This document shows positions 1-6,630 of a DNA stretch of 7,048 bases, one piece after another. The stretch is from Desulfovibrionaceae bacterium (GTDB lineage: Bacteria > Desulfobacterota > Desulfovibrionia > Desulfovibrionales > Desulfovibrionaceae). A program made the translations under genes and the position numbers. How positions within the stretch are numbered: the first letter of the stretch is position 1; each line of letters starts with the position of its first letter. The notes under the pieces were generated by a model that was not told the origin of the DNA, did no database searches, and worked only from the letters and a program-made list of their open reading frames with translations. Location: positions 1 to 7,048 of the forward strand of contig CAAGJV010000127.1 of the NCBI GenBank assembly GCA_900770205.1, in the 5' to 3' direction.

Positions 1-1055
1 CCGCAGGGGCAGGGATTCATGGCGGCAAGCAGCATGAAGTCTGCAGGATAGGAAACAGCATACGTTGCACGGGAAATAAAAACACGCCCCTGTTCAAGAG
101 GCTGCCTCAGCACTTCCAGAGCCTGCCGCTGAAATTCAGGAAGTTCATCGAGAAACAACACCCCTCTGTGCGCAAGGCTGACTTCTCCAGGGTGCGGAGG
201 AACGCCTCCTCCTATGATAGATACGCTGGAATCGCTATGATGAGGCGTACGAAAAGGCCTGGCGGTCACAAGTCCACGGCCGTCAAGCATGCGGGCAACG
301 CTATAAATTTTTGTTACTTCCAGTGATTCTTCAAGATCAAGCGGAGGAAGTATTCCCGGCATCCGGCTTGCCAGCATAGTCTTTCCACTGCCGGGAGGGC
401 CAATAAACAGCAGATTATGCCCTCCTGCCGCCGCTATTTCCATGGCACGCTTTGCCTTTTCCTGGCCTTTAACATCAGCCAGATCTGGAAAAACGGAAGC
501 ACTCGATTCCTGCGATATGGCCGTAACCGGCAGAAGTTCCGCCTGTCCGGCAAGAAAAGCCGCCGCCTCAGCCAGAGAATGAGGAGTAAAAACGCTGAGA
601 CCTTCAGCCATGGCCGCTTCCTGTCCATTGTCAGGGGCAACGATGATTCCCTTCGCACCTTCCGAACGTGCCAGCACTGCCAAAGGAAGTATGCCGGGCA
701 CTGGTTTGAGCCTGCCGTCAAGCGAAAGCTCAGCAGCAAAGAACCATCCATTCAGGCATTCGGGGGACAGCCCTCCCGATGCTCCAAGAAGTCCAAGAGC
801 AAGAGGGAGATCATACGCTGTCCCTTCCTTGCGGCGATCGGCAGGAGCAAAATTAACAGTAATCCTTCCCGGAGGAATCCGAAAAGAAGAATTCTGCAGC
901 GCTTTAAGAACCCTCTCCCGTGATTCCCTCACAGCTCCTTCCGCAAGGCCAACCATAACAAAGGAAGGCATTCCCTGCCGGCTGTAATCTACCTCAATAT
1001 CAACCCGGAATGCATCAACGCCAAAAATAGCACCACAGGCCAGCTGAACAATCAT
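1..1055 (-). CDS. comM: ComM/YifB-family Mg-chelatase-like AAA+ ATPase (partial, C-terminus cut by the left edge)
   Basis: Reading the minus strand from ATG at 1055 gives 351 complete codons without a stop, beginning MIVQLACGAIFGVDAF. Residues about 5-165 match the N-terminal ChlI/Lon-S16-like fold of the YifB family (the GLAEGAVRESRERV segment near 37-49 is typical). An AAA+ Mg-chelatase domain follows. Its Walker A GPPGSGKT is at 219-226, Walker B VLFLDE at 299-304, and the family signature NPCPCG begins at 347 exactly at the window edge. Full-length relatives are about 500 residues, so roughly 150 residues of AAA+ lid and C-terminal domain are missing. In Vibrio cholerae ComM is a hexameric helicase that branch-migrates incoming DNA during natural transformation. 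The family is also widespread in bacteria not known to be competent, so the role here is inferred. The start is set by GAGG five bases upstream and an in-frame stop at 1073-1071. It lies seven bases after lptD and is probably cotranscribed with it. Confidence 0.95.
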   Translation of the reverse strand, partial: MIVQLACGAIFGVDAFRVDIEVDYSRQGMPSFVMVGLAEGAVRESRERVLKALQNSSFRIPPGRITVNFAPADRRKEGTAYDLPLALGLLGASGGLSPECLNGWFFAAELSLDGRLKPVPGILPLAVLARSEGAKGIIVAPDNGQEAAMAEGLSVFTPHSLAEAAAFLAGQAELLPVTAISQESSASVFPDLADVKGQEKAKRAMEIAAAGGHNLLFIGPPGSGKTMLASRMPGILPPLDLEESLEVTKIYSVARMLDGRGLVTARPFRTPHHSDSSVSIIGGGVPPHPGEVSLAHRGVLFLDELPEFQRQALEVLRQPLEQGRVFISRATYAVSYPADFMLLAAMNPCPC

Positions 1056-1060
1056 GTCAA

Positions 1061-1064
1061 CCTC
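1061..1064 (-). promoter_or_regulatory. comM ribosome binding site overlapping the lptD stop codon
   Basis: On the minus strand the sequence TGAGGTTGACATG contains the lptD stop TGA (1065-1063). It also contains a GAGG Shine-Dalgarno core (1064-1061) and the comM ATG (1055-1053), with a 5-base spacer. The shared bases suggest that ribosomes finishing lptD help initiation of comM (inference). Confidence 0.65.
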
Positions 1065-3417
1065 AGAAGCTCAGGCCGGGCAGCTCAAGAATGACCCGGT
1101 AGGAATTATCCCTGGCCTTGCTCTGCACTGATCCCAGAAGATGGAAGCACTGATGATAATAGCCGATGACGAAACGCCGTTCGTAATTCTTGCCTGTTAT
1201 CAGATTATCCTGCGTTCTGTAGTACAAAGTCACCTTGCCGGTAGGACGGAAGGTAAAGGTATTCGTCAGCAGCCGCTGAGGATTCGTAAATCTCATATCA
1301 CTGAGCTTATCCCTCTTCATTTCGTCAAGATAGTTGTAATATTTATTTCGTGTACTATAGGATAAGCTCCAGGATCCCCAACGGGCATTGGAAAGCGTCG
1401 TTCCCGTATCGCTTCGCGTTATTCCATCGCCGTACATGGAAATATAGCTTCTGTTCCAGAGATTGAGCCAGCTGACAGGCCGGAATTCAACATAGGAATA
1501 AGTATCCATAAGAGGCTTGCGGGAATAGGTTTCCCTGAATTTATTTCTGTTTGCCTCATCAATATCATATCCTGTGGCAAGTTCCCACCGGAACGGATCG
1601 GAATAGCTTTGGGAAACCTTATAGGAGCCCTTGCTCCCGGAAACCGTTTCCCTTCTGGCCGTAACGATATTCGTTACAGAAGCGCGCAGGCGCTGCGAGG
1701 GCTTGATTCTGTCCATATCCTCAAAGATAGGATTATCGGACTGATCTCTATCCGGCGTCCATTCATAGGAGAATCGCGGCTGAATACGATGCAGAATGCC
1801 TGTCAAACGTCTTTGGCCGGCATTTTCTTTCGTTGGTTCAAGTTTATTTTCAGGCAAGTCCCACACCCTGGAGAACTGCGTAAACGATGTTACACTCATA
1901 TCGGGAATAAAGCGGTCTTTTGTACCGCCTCCGCGTGCCCAGCGATTGCTTTCATCAAACGAGACATGATTGCTGTTATAAAGCGTCTGCCGAATACCAC
2001 CGGACAGAAGCAATGATGCTCCAGGAATATAGATGGGAAGGGAAAGTTCAGGATGGATTTCCGTCCGCATTCCACGCACGCCGCGTGCGCGGTACTCGTA
2101 GGTACTTGAGACCTCTCCTTGAAGTTCAAGCGGAATACTATCCACTATTCGGCCTTTAAAAAGGTACGCATTGGCGGGTATTCTCTGCACCGTTGTATCC
2201 ATGCTGTGGGATGTGTTTCCATGCCCGAGATACGTCAGCTGTTCATATCTGAAGCCCAGGGAAACCATGAATCTGTCCCAGTCACGATAAACAAAACCTT
2301 CGCTCACGCGGTTCTTATCTACTTCCTGCAGATCGCGGCCGAACATATCATACAAGGCATCGCGGGAGTTATTAAAGCCCGTATGCATATCGCGAAACTG
2401 CCGGAGAAAGTTCTGATCGGAGGTATAGTCAACATTATAGCGGTAGCGCCAGCCGGAATCCCCGAGGAATCCATCTCCCATTCCTCTCAGCCAATACCTC
2501 TCTTCGTTGGTATTCACCCTGTTGTCTCTGTCGTTGACAGGGTCGGAAGAATCGTGTCGGAACGTATGCTTATCATACAGCGCATCGAAGGCCAGCCATG
2601 TTTTATCCTGATCCCGGGTATGGGCACGGTATTCAACTCCAGGCATAAACCCGGCCTTGCTCATGTATGTACCGTAAAACGTAAGATCCCGGCTTTCATC
2701 AATAACTTGAAAATACGGCTGGGAAAAAAACAGCCCGTTGAGACTACTGTAGCCCATATCCGGCATAAGCAGTCCAGACTGCCTCGTCGTCTTTGCAGGA
2801 AGAACAAGATAGGGGGCATCCATCAAGGGGACATTCAGAATATTAAGCGTCGTATGAGAAAGTTTTGCGTATCCGTCTATCTCGATATCCGCCTGATCGG
2901 CCGCAAGCGACCATGCGGGAACATCTCCGTCACATGCCGTCAGCTTTGCATTTTTAAAGCTATACCTGTCTCCCACAAGCTTATCTACTTTCTTCCCTGC
3001 CACATACATATGAGGGCCGGCAATAAAAACCGTTCCGTCTTTAAGCCATCCGGTACGTGCCGTCAGATCGAATTCAGCCTCAGAGGCATTCAGAATATCA
3101 CGCCCCATCCGTGCTTCGACATTTCCTTTAACAAAAATCCAGTTCGTAGCCGTATAGTACCGTGCGAAGTCTGCCTTCATATAGTCTTCGCCGCGCTGGA
3201 GCAGCACATTTCCCGATGCCTCCACGATGACACCATCATCAAGACTGACAAGGTTGTCGGCATTCAGCGTCCATGGGGATGTCCCTTTTGTCGTCAGGGA
3301 GTTCTGCCGCCCCGAAGCCTCTGCCATAGAGGCAGAACAAAAACACATCAGCATGATGAACATGCTCAGAAGAACCATGCGGCTGAACGAAGAAAGAAAG
3401 GATGAAAAAGAATACAC
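1063..3417 (-). CDS. lptD: LPS-assembly outer membrane protein LptD (OstA/Imp)
   Basis: LptD forms the outer-membrane beta-barrel/plug complex with LptE that inserts lipopolysaccharide into the outer leaflet. Numbered from the chosen GTG start (784 aa), residues 1-34 form a signal peptide: Arg13, a hydrophobic run 15-27, and SMA/AEA cleavage sites. An LptA/OstA-like beta-jellyroll domain covers about 45-165. A large barrel domain follows, with the family motif RQSGLLMPDMG at 212-222 and alternating aromatic/polar strands to a C-terminal Phe, as expected for a BAM substrate. The mature protein has only two cysteines, C162 at the end of the jellyroll and C757 near the C-terminus. The start is uncertain. 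ATG at 3378 (771 aa) has no Shine-Dalgarno and leaves the signal peptide without a positive charge. GTG at 3417 has GGAA six bases upstream and supplies Arg13. Longer starts (ATG 3528 or 3618) run into the alr leader or coding region. comM follows after seven bases. Confidence 0.93.
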   Translation of the reverse strand: MYSFSSFLSSFSRMVLLSMFIMLMCFCSASMAEASGRQNSLTTKGTSPWTLNADNLVSLDDGVIVEASGNVLLQRGEDYMKADFARYYTATNWIFVKGNVEARMGRDILNASEAEFDLTARTGWLKDGTVFIAGPHMYVAGKKVDKLVGDRYSFKNAKLTACDGDVPAWSLAADQADIEIDGYAKLSHTTLNILNVPLMDAPYLVLPAKTTRQSGLLMPDMGYSSLNGLFFSQPYFQVIDESRDLTFYGTYMSKAGFMPGVEYRAHTRDQDKTWLAFDALYDKHTFRHDSSDPVNDRDNRVNTNEERYWLRGMGDGFLGDSGWRYRYNVDYTSDQNFLRQFRDMHTGFNNSRDALYDMFGRDLQEVDKNRVSEGFVYRDWDRFMVSLGFRYEQLTYLGHGNTSHSMDTTVQRIPANAYLFKGRIVDSIPLELQGEVSSTYEYRARGVRGMRTEIHPELSLPIYIPGASLLLSGGIRQTLYNSNHVSFDESNRWARGGGTKDRFIPDMSVTSFTQFSRVWDLPENKLEPTKENAGQRRLTGILHRIQPRFSYEWTPDRDQSDNPIFEDMDRIKPSQRLRASVTNIVTARRETVSGSKGSYKVSQSYSDPFRWELATGYDIDEANRNKFRETYSRKPLMDTYSYVEFRPVSWLNLWNRSYISMYGDGITRSDTGTTLSNARWGSWSLSYSTRNKYYNYLDEMKRDKLSDMRFTNPQRLLTNTFTFRPTGKVTLYYRTQDNLITGKNYERRFVIGYYHQCFHLLGSVQSKARDNSYRVILELPGLSF

Positions 3418-3505
3418 GGCAAATTCCGGGTTGCAAGACAGAAAAAGAGGCGATAGAGCCAAAGGGAAGGACAGAGAAAACTTCACCGGGCGTTCCCAAC
3501 CAGGC

Positions 3506-3538
3506 TTGGCTTGAAGCTGTTCCCTCATAACATACAAC
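3506..3538 (+). promoter_or_regulatory. Possible alr promoter
   Basis: TTGAAG (3511-3516) and TACAAC (3533-3538) are separated by 16 bases and each match the sigma-70 consensus at four of six positions. An alternative pairing is TTGGCT (3506-3511) with TAACAT (3528-3533). Either would give a leader of roughly 60 bases before the alr start. Both are weak matches, so this is a tentative call. Confidence 0.28.
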
Positions 3539-3588
3539 CGGCGCGAAAAAAAGCCCCTCCAGGCCCCTTGTGCCGATACCTTACTGCA

Positions 3589-3595
3589 AAGGGAG
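3589..3595 (+). promoter_or_regulatory. alr ribosome binding site
   Basis: AAGGGAG lies seven bases before ATG 3603. It decides the start: the in-frame GTG at 3570 would place this Shine-Dalgarno inside the coding sequence and add eleven residues not typical of the family. Confidence 0.75.
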
Positions 3596-3602
3596 TTTCT
3601 CC

Positions 3603-4721
3603 ATGATCGAAGCTTCATGCCATGTCCATATCAACTGGGAACATTTCCGCCATAATGTTCGCATACTGCAAAGCAAAGGGCATACCATCATGCCCGTTAT
3701 CAAAGCGGATGCCTATGGGCATGGAATTCTTCAGGCAGCAGCCGAACTTGAATCCATGCACATAAAATGGGCTGCTGCAGGAACGCCGCAAGAGTCTGCA
3801 CTCGTGCGGGATGCCGGATTTTCCGGGCATATCGTTGCCCTGCTCAGCCATGCCCCAAGTATGGAAGAGATACGCCTCGCCTGCGAAAAAAAAATTACGC
3901 TGCTTATCCACAACCATGAGGGCCTCCAGGCTGTGAAAAACGCAGCAGGCAGCCTTTGTCCAGAGCAGCCGCTGACAATCGCCATCAAGCAGAACACCGG
4001 TATGGGGCGCCTCGGGTTCACCATCGACGACATGGAAGAAGTTGCAGAAGAACTTTGCTCATCCTCTGCCATCATACCGATTGTTCAGATTTCCCATTTC
4101 GCCGTTGCCGATGACCCCGACGAACAGCTTTATACCGAAGGACAATGCTCTCTCTTTTACCAGGCAGCATCCATACTACAGAAAAAATTCCCTTCCATGC
4201 GCTGTTCTCTCGGCAATACAGCCGGCCTCATCGAAGAACTCACAGACAGAAATGACATCTGCCGCCCGGGAATAGCCCTGTACGGTTATGATCCCCTTTA
4301 CGGAACAACGCATGAGGGAAAATGCGGCAATCTGCTTCCAGTCATGGAAGTTTCCGCTCCGCTGATCAGTGTTCATCCTCTCCGAAAGGGAGAATGTGTC
4401 GGCTATGGAAGGACCTATACGGCGGAATCCGACCGACTTATAGGATGGGTTGCCATCGGATACGCCGATGGCTATCGACGAAACCCCGCAGCTGAAACAT
4501 GCATGTGCCTGAGAGGGATACGTGTTCCTGTCATAGGGCGGGTAGCCATGCAGATGACATGCATCGACCTCACCAATCTCCCCTTCCGTCCTTCTCCCGG
4601 CGATGAGGTCTTTATTCTGGGCGGGCCCGGCCATGCTGTGAGTGCTCAGGAACTCGCAGACTGGTGGGGGACCATCCCCTATGAAGTAACCTGCCTTCTG
4701 GGTAAGAACCGGCAAGATTAA
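3603..4721 (+). CDS. alr: Alanine racemase (PLP-dependent)
   Basis: This cytoplasmic enzyme interconverts L- and D-alanine and supplies D-Ala for peptidoglycan. The 372-residue product has the usual family length. The N-terminal PLP TIM barrel carries PVIKADAYGHG at 31-41, with K34 forming the internal aldimine. K129 in IKQNTGMGRLGF matches the often carbamylated lysine, and R136 the substrate carboxylate contact. R221 in RPGIALYG is the residue facing the pyridine nitrogen. The C-terminal beta domain holds VGYG with catalytic Tyr268, IGYADGYRR at 285-293, and IPYEVTCLLG at 358-367. Family members normally read Met-Asp in the GRVSMD motif. Here residues 312-317 are GRVAMQ, with Gln in place of Asp, a modest departure. 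All the main catalytic residues are present, so activity is expected. The gene stands alone, divergent from lptD and convergent with pyrD, and ends in TAA at 4719-4721. Confidence 0.96.
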   Translation: MIEASCHVHINWEHFRHNVRILQSKGHTIMPVIKADAYGHGILQAAAELESMHIKWAAAGTPQESALVRDAGFSGHIVALLSHAPSMEEIRLACEKKITLLIHNHEGLQAVKNAAGSLCPEQPLTIAIKQNTGMGRLGFTIDDMEEVAEELCSSSAIIPIVQISHFAVADDPDEQLYTEGQCSLFYQAASILQKKFPSMRCSLGNTAGLIEELTDRNDICRPGIALYGYDPLYGTTHEGKCGNLLPVMEVSAPLISVHPLRKGECVGYGRTYTAESDRLIGWVAIGYADGYRRNPAAETCMCLRGIRVPVIGRVAMQMTCIDLTNLPFRPSPGDEVFILGGPGHAVSAQELADWWGTIPYEVTCLLGKNRQD

Positions 4722-4727
4722 ACTCGA

Positions 4728-4745
4728 AGGGGCCGCAAGGCCCCT
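4728..4745 (+). terminator. GC-rich hairpin after alr (probable terminator)
   Basis: AGGGGCC and GGCCCCT form a perfect 7-bp stem closed by a GCAA (GNRA-type) tetraloop, starting seven bases after the alr stop. The bases that follow on the plus strand (CCCAAACAATAAAC) lack a T tract, so it is an imperfect intrinsic terminator. In the minus direction it could back up the pyrD terminator. Confidence 0.55.
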
Positions 4746-4753
4746 CCCAAACA

Positions 4754-4787
4754 ATAAACTAGAAAATACTCTGCTACGCAAGCAGAG
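4754..4787 (-). terminator. Intrinsic terminator of pyrKD, built around the pyrD stop codon
   Basis: On the minus strand CTCTGCT (4787-4781) and AGCAGAG (4775-4769) form a 7-bp stem with a 5-base loop. The T-rich tail TATTTTCTAGTTTATT (4768-4753) follows. The pyrD stop TAG (4776-4774) lies at the junction of loop and 3' arm, so a terminating ribosome would cover the hairpin. Confidence 0.6.
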
Positions 4788-5691
4788 AGCCGCGATACGA
4801 TTCTAAATCTTCTATACCGAAATTTTTGCATAGTTCGGGCAGTTCCCTGACTATGCGGAATATCGTTTCCGGATCGCTGAAGTTTGCCGTCCCTATGCAA
4901 ACAGCGTGAGCGCCTGCCAGGATAAATTCCAGGACGTCAAGTGCGGAACCTATTCCCCCGACACCGATAACCGGAATCTGAACAGCACGGGAAATTTCCC
5001 ACACGCAGCGCAATGCCAGAGGCTTTATGGCAGGGCCGGAAAGGCCGCCTATGACGCTGCCGAGCATAGGGCGGCGTGTTGCCGCGTCTACAGCCATGCC
5101 CTGAACTGTTCCCATGCAGGAAATGATATCAGCCCCCGCAGCTTCTACAGCTTTAGAGATCTCCACCATATCCATGACCTGTGGAGAGATCTTGGCAATA
5201 ACCGGCTTTGCAGGAAAGGCACGCTTTACGGCATTGACAGCCCTCGCCGCTGTCACGGGGTTCTGGCAGAATCTCTGCCCTCCCCGGTGATCATTGCAGC
5301 AGGAAAGGTTGATTTCTACAGCGGCAATGGCCTCCTGTCCCGAAAAAAACGCAGCAAGTTCAGAAAATTCCTCTATGTTTGATGCATTGAGATTGGGAAT
5401 AACAGGGACTTCCTGCCACGGAAGAGAGGGAAGAACTGCATCGATAAAATGAGCCGCCCCATCGTTTTGCGTGCCGACTGCGCTTAGCATGCCTCCGGCA
5501 GTTTCAACGATCCTGGGCATGGAAGCTCCGGCACGAGGATAAAGGGTAATTCCGTTGGTGATAATCCCGCCAAGCTGCGTAATATCCCCATAAAGCTGAT
5601 ATTCAAGCCCGCTTCCAAACGTACCGGAAGCGCTGAGAATAGGATTTTTCAGCTCCAGCATCCCATTGACTAAAGATACGCGCATATCCAT
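4774..5691 (-). CDS. pyrD: Dihydroorotate dehydrogenase class 1B catalytic subunit, with divergent active site
   Basis: PyrD oxidises dihydroorotate to orotate on FMN in pyrimidine synthesis and passes electrons to PyrK. The 305-residue product has the family's length and TIM-barrel motifs: KNPILSASGTFGSG at 15-28, GLSGPAIKP at 216-224, IGVGGI at 242-247, and the flavin-phosphate region GTANF at 267-271. Retained active-site residues are N128, the putative catalytic base C131, N133 and K167. Several usually invariant positions differ. N46 stands where the family has the Lys of VKG-T. A56-S57 replaces Asn-Pro in R-GNP-PR. S70 replaces the Asn of MLN-IGLQN. C132 replaces Pro in SCPN. G194 replaces the Asn of the INT motif. 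The frame is intact and the partner PyrK looks functional, so this may be an altered-specificity or weakened enzyme rather than a pseudogene. The start overlaps the pyrK stop by one base and has AAGGA seven bases upstream. Confidence 0.9.
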   Translation of the reverse strand: MDMRVSLVNGMLELKNPILSASGTFGSGLEYQLYGDITQLGGIITNGITLYPRAGASMPRIVETAGGMLSAVGTQNDGAAHFIDAVLPSLPWQEVPVIPNLNASNIEEFSELAAFFSGQEAIAAVEINLSCCNDHRGGQRFCQNPVTAARAVNAVKRAFPAKPVIAKISPQVMDMVEISKAVEAAGADIISCMGTVQGMAVDAATRRPMLGSVIGGLSGPAIKPLALRCVWEISRAVQIPVIGVGGIGSALDVLEFILAGAHAVCIGTANFSDPETIFRIVRELPELCKNFGIEDLESYRGSLLA

Positions 5692-6542
5692 TACAGATTC
5701 CTTTGTGCCGGAAGTTCAGCCTGAAGATCGATATCCGAAGCCCAGAACACAGGACCGCTGGTGCATGTCTGTACTGGCAATCCAGCGCGCACAGGATCAG
5801 GCCAGTGCTTCGATGTGATTGTGGCACATCCAAGGCATGCGCCCGTTCCGCACGCCATGCGATCCTCCAGAGAAAGCTGCGTAGGCAAGTCAAGCTGAAT
5901 AGCCAGTTCCCACACACGTTTCAAAAAAGGCATGGGACCGCAGGCAAGGCAAAGGCCGCGGCGCTTCTTGTATTCCAGCATCTTTTTTCGGACTTCTTCA
6001 TGAAAGAGTTCCAGCTCTTCCTCTGTCCTATCCCTCATATTTTCCATTTCCATCCGAGAAGCCATGGCATCTGTTGGATAGTTATTACTGGGCAGAGCAT
6101 GGCCGAACAGCATAAACAGATTTTCCGGATCAGGATGAACATCGGCGTATCCAGCAAAAGGAGCAATACCCACGCCTCGTGCCAGTAAAAGCGTAGGCGT
6201 ATCCAGCTTCATTTCAAAGCTTGTTCCCAAAGGCCCCCATGTCACGACACGATCGCCGCTTTTTAATCTGGACAGGCGATCCGTTCCCCGCCCCGTAACG
6301 CGAAAGAACAGAACCAGGCTTTGTGCCGTGACACGGCATATAGCAAGAGGGCGCGCCCATATTGTTCCTTCATTGTCCTGCAGAGGACGCAGCATGATAA
6401 ACTGCCCTGGCCTCCAGCTCTTCCATGCAGGACGTTCCAGTGTCAGTGCATAAAAACGGTAACTTCCGGTCATCCCGGATACGGGCTGACCAAACGGAAC
6501 GTTATCCGTTACCGTCAATTCTGTACGAAAAGGGGAAATCAT
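5691..6542 (-). CDS. pyrK: Dihydroorotate dehydrogenase electron-transfer subunit PyrK (FAD, [2Fe-2S])
   Basis: PyrK carries electrons from PyrD's FMN through a [2Fe-2S] cluster and FAD to NAD+. The 283-residue protein shows the ferredoxin-reductase layout. An FAD-binding beta-barrel contains ARPLAI at 63-68 (family RP-[FLY]-[ST]-I) and GRGT at 84-87. The nucleotide domain has GPLG at 103-106 and GVGIAPF at 123-129. The C-terminal PyrK-type cluster domain has C231, C236, C239 and C260 in CGTGAC-LGC and QTC-TSGPVF. All four cluster ligands are present. Before the GVGIAP motif the residues are Ala-Arg where many relatives have Gly-Gly, a small change in the pyridine-nucleotide loop. A charged, probably helical insert at about 160-195 makes it slightly longer than Gram-positive PyrK (about 255 residues). 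The start is set by GGAGGT just upstream. The gene is transcribed with pyrD, which begins on its stop codon. Confidence 0.93.
   Translation of the reverse strand: MISPFRTELTVTDNVPFGQPVSGMTGSYRFYALTLERPAWKSWRPGQFIMLRPLQDNEGTIWARPLAICRVTAQSLVLFFRVTGRGTDRLSRLKSGDRVVTWGPLGTSFEMKLDTPTLLLARGVGIAPFAGYADVHPDPENLFMLFGHALPSNNYPTDAMASRMEMENMRDRTEEELELFHEEVRKKMLEYKKRRGLCLACGPMPFLKRVWELAIQLDLPTQLSLEDRMACGTGACLGCATITSKHWPDPVRAGLPVQTCTSGPVFWASDIDLQAELPAQRNL
5698..5704 (-). promoter_or_regulatory. pyrD ribosome binding site inside pyrK
   Basis: AAAGGAA on the minus strand lies in the last codons of pyrK, about seven bases before the pyrD ATG. Stop and start share one base (TAATG, 5693-5689). Together these indicate translational coupling of the two subunits and support this start over the ATG two codons in. 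Confidence 0.7.
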
Positions 6543-6546
6543 GAAG

Positions 6547-6552
6547 ACCTCC
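6547..6552 (-). promoter_or_regulatory. pyrK ribosome binding site
   Basis: A perfect GGAGGT on the minus strand lies four bases before ATG 6542 (six from its GGAG core). It is the strongest Shine-Dalgarno in the window and fixes the pyrK start. Confidence 0.8.
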
Positions 6553-6565
6553 GCAAATGTTTTTT

Positions 6566-6596
6566 TCTATATGTATCCGATTTTATTTCAGGTCAA
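6566..6596 (-). promoter_or_regulatory. Possible pyrKD promoter in the mntP-pyrK gap
   Basis: The 88-bp gap between mntP and pyrK is AT-rich. On the minus strand TTGACC (6596-6591) matches the -35 consensus at five of six positions. Candidate -10 boxes are CATATA (6573-6568, 17-base spacer, three of six) or TATAGA (6571-6566, 19-base spacer, four of six). I see no terminator hairpin after mntP, so read-through from mntP into pyrK is an alternative. Confidence 0.35.
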
Positions 6597-6630
6597 GGAT
6601 ATTATCAAAAACTTATCACAGGCAGAAGAC

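Larger units (their letters stand above)
3418..3602. other. Divergent lptD/alr intergenic region
   Basis: These 185 bases lie between the chosen starts of lptD (minus) and alr (plus), so promoters for both genes should lie here or just inside lptD's 5' end. The minus-strand reading frame stays open across the whole region, but its translation has no family resemblance and would add an odd second hydrophobic stretch before the signal peptide. I treat it as untranslated. I see no convincing sigma-70 promoter for lptD and no clear operator palindrome. A minus-strand GGGGCC/GGGGCT-T7 stretch at about 3545-3568 is a direct repeat and does not form a hairpin. Confidence 0.5.

Noticed and set aside
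417..923. Plus-strand open frame of 168 codons, Arg/Ser-rich
   Set aside because: Antisense to the unmistakable comM coding sequence. The composition is that of a reverse-complement shadow.
2119..3405. A 428-codon open frame on the plus strand inside lptD
   Set aside because: It is wholly antisense to lptD, whose protein is clearly recognisable. The translation has no family resemblance, domain pattern or good ribosome binding site, so it is a shadow frame.
3541..3570. Minus-strand G-rich stretch followed by seven T, resembling a terminator
   Set aside because: GGGGCC and GGGGCT are direct, not inverted, repeats and cannot form a stem. No gene ends just upstream on that strand.
3570..3602. 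GTG start extending alr by eleven codons
   Set aside because: The AAGGGAG Shine-Dalgarno at 3589-3595 sits ideally for ATG 3603, and the family N-terminus begins there.
4906..5382. Plus-strand ORF of 158 codons inside pyrD
   Set aside because: Antisense to pyrD, with no recognisable protein features.
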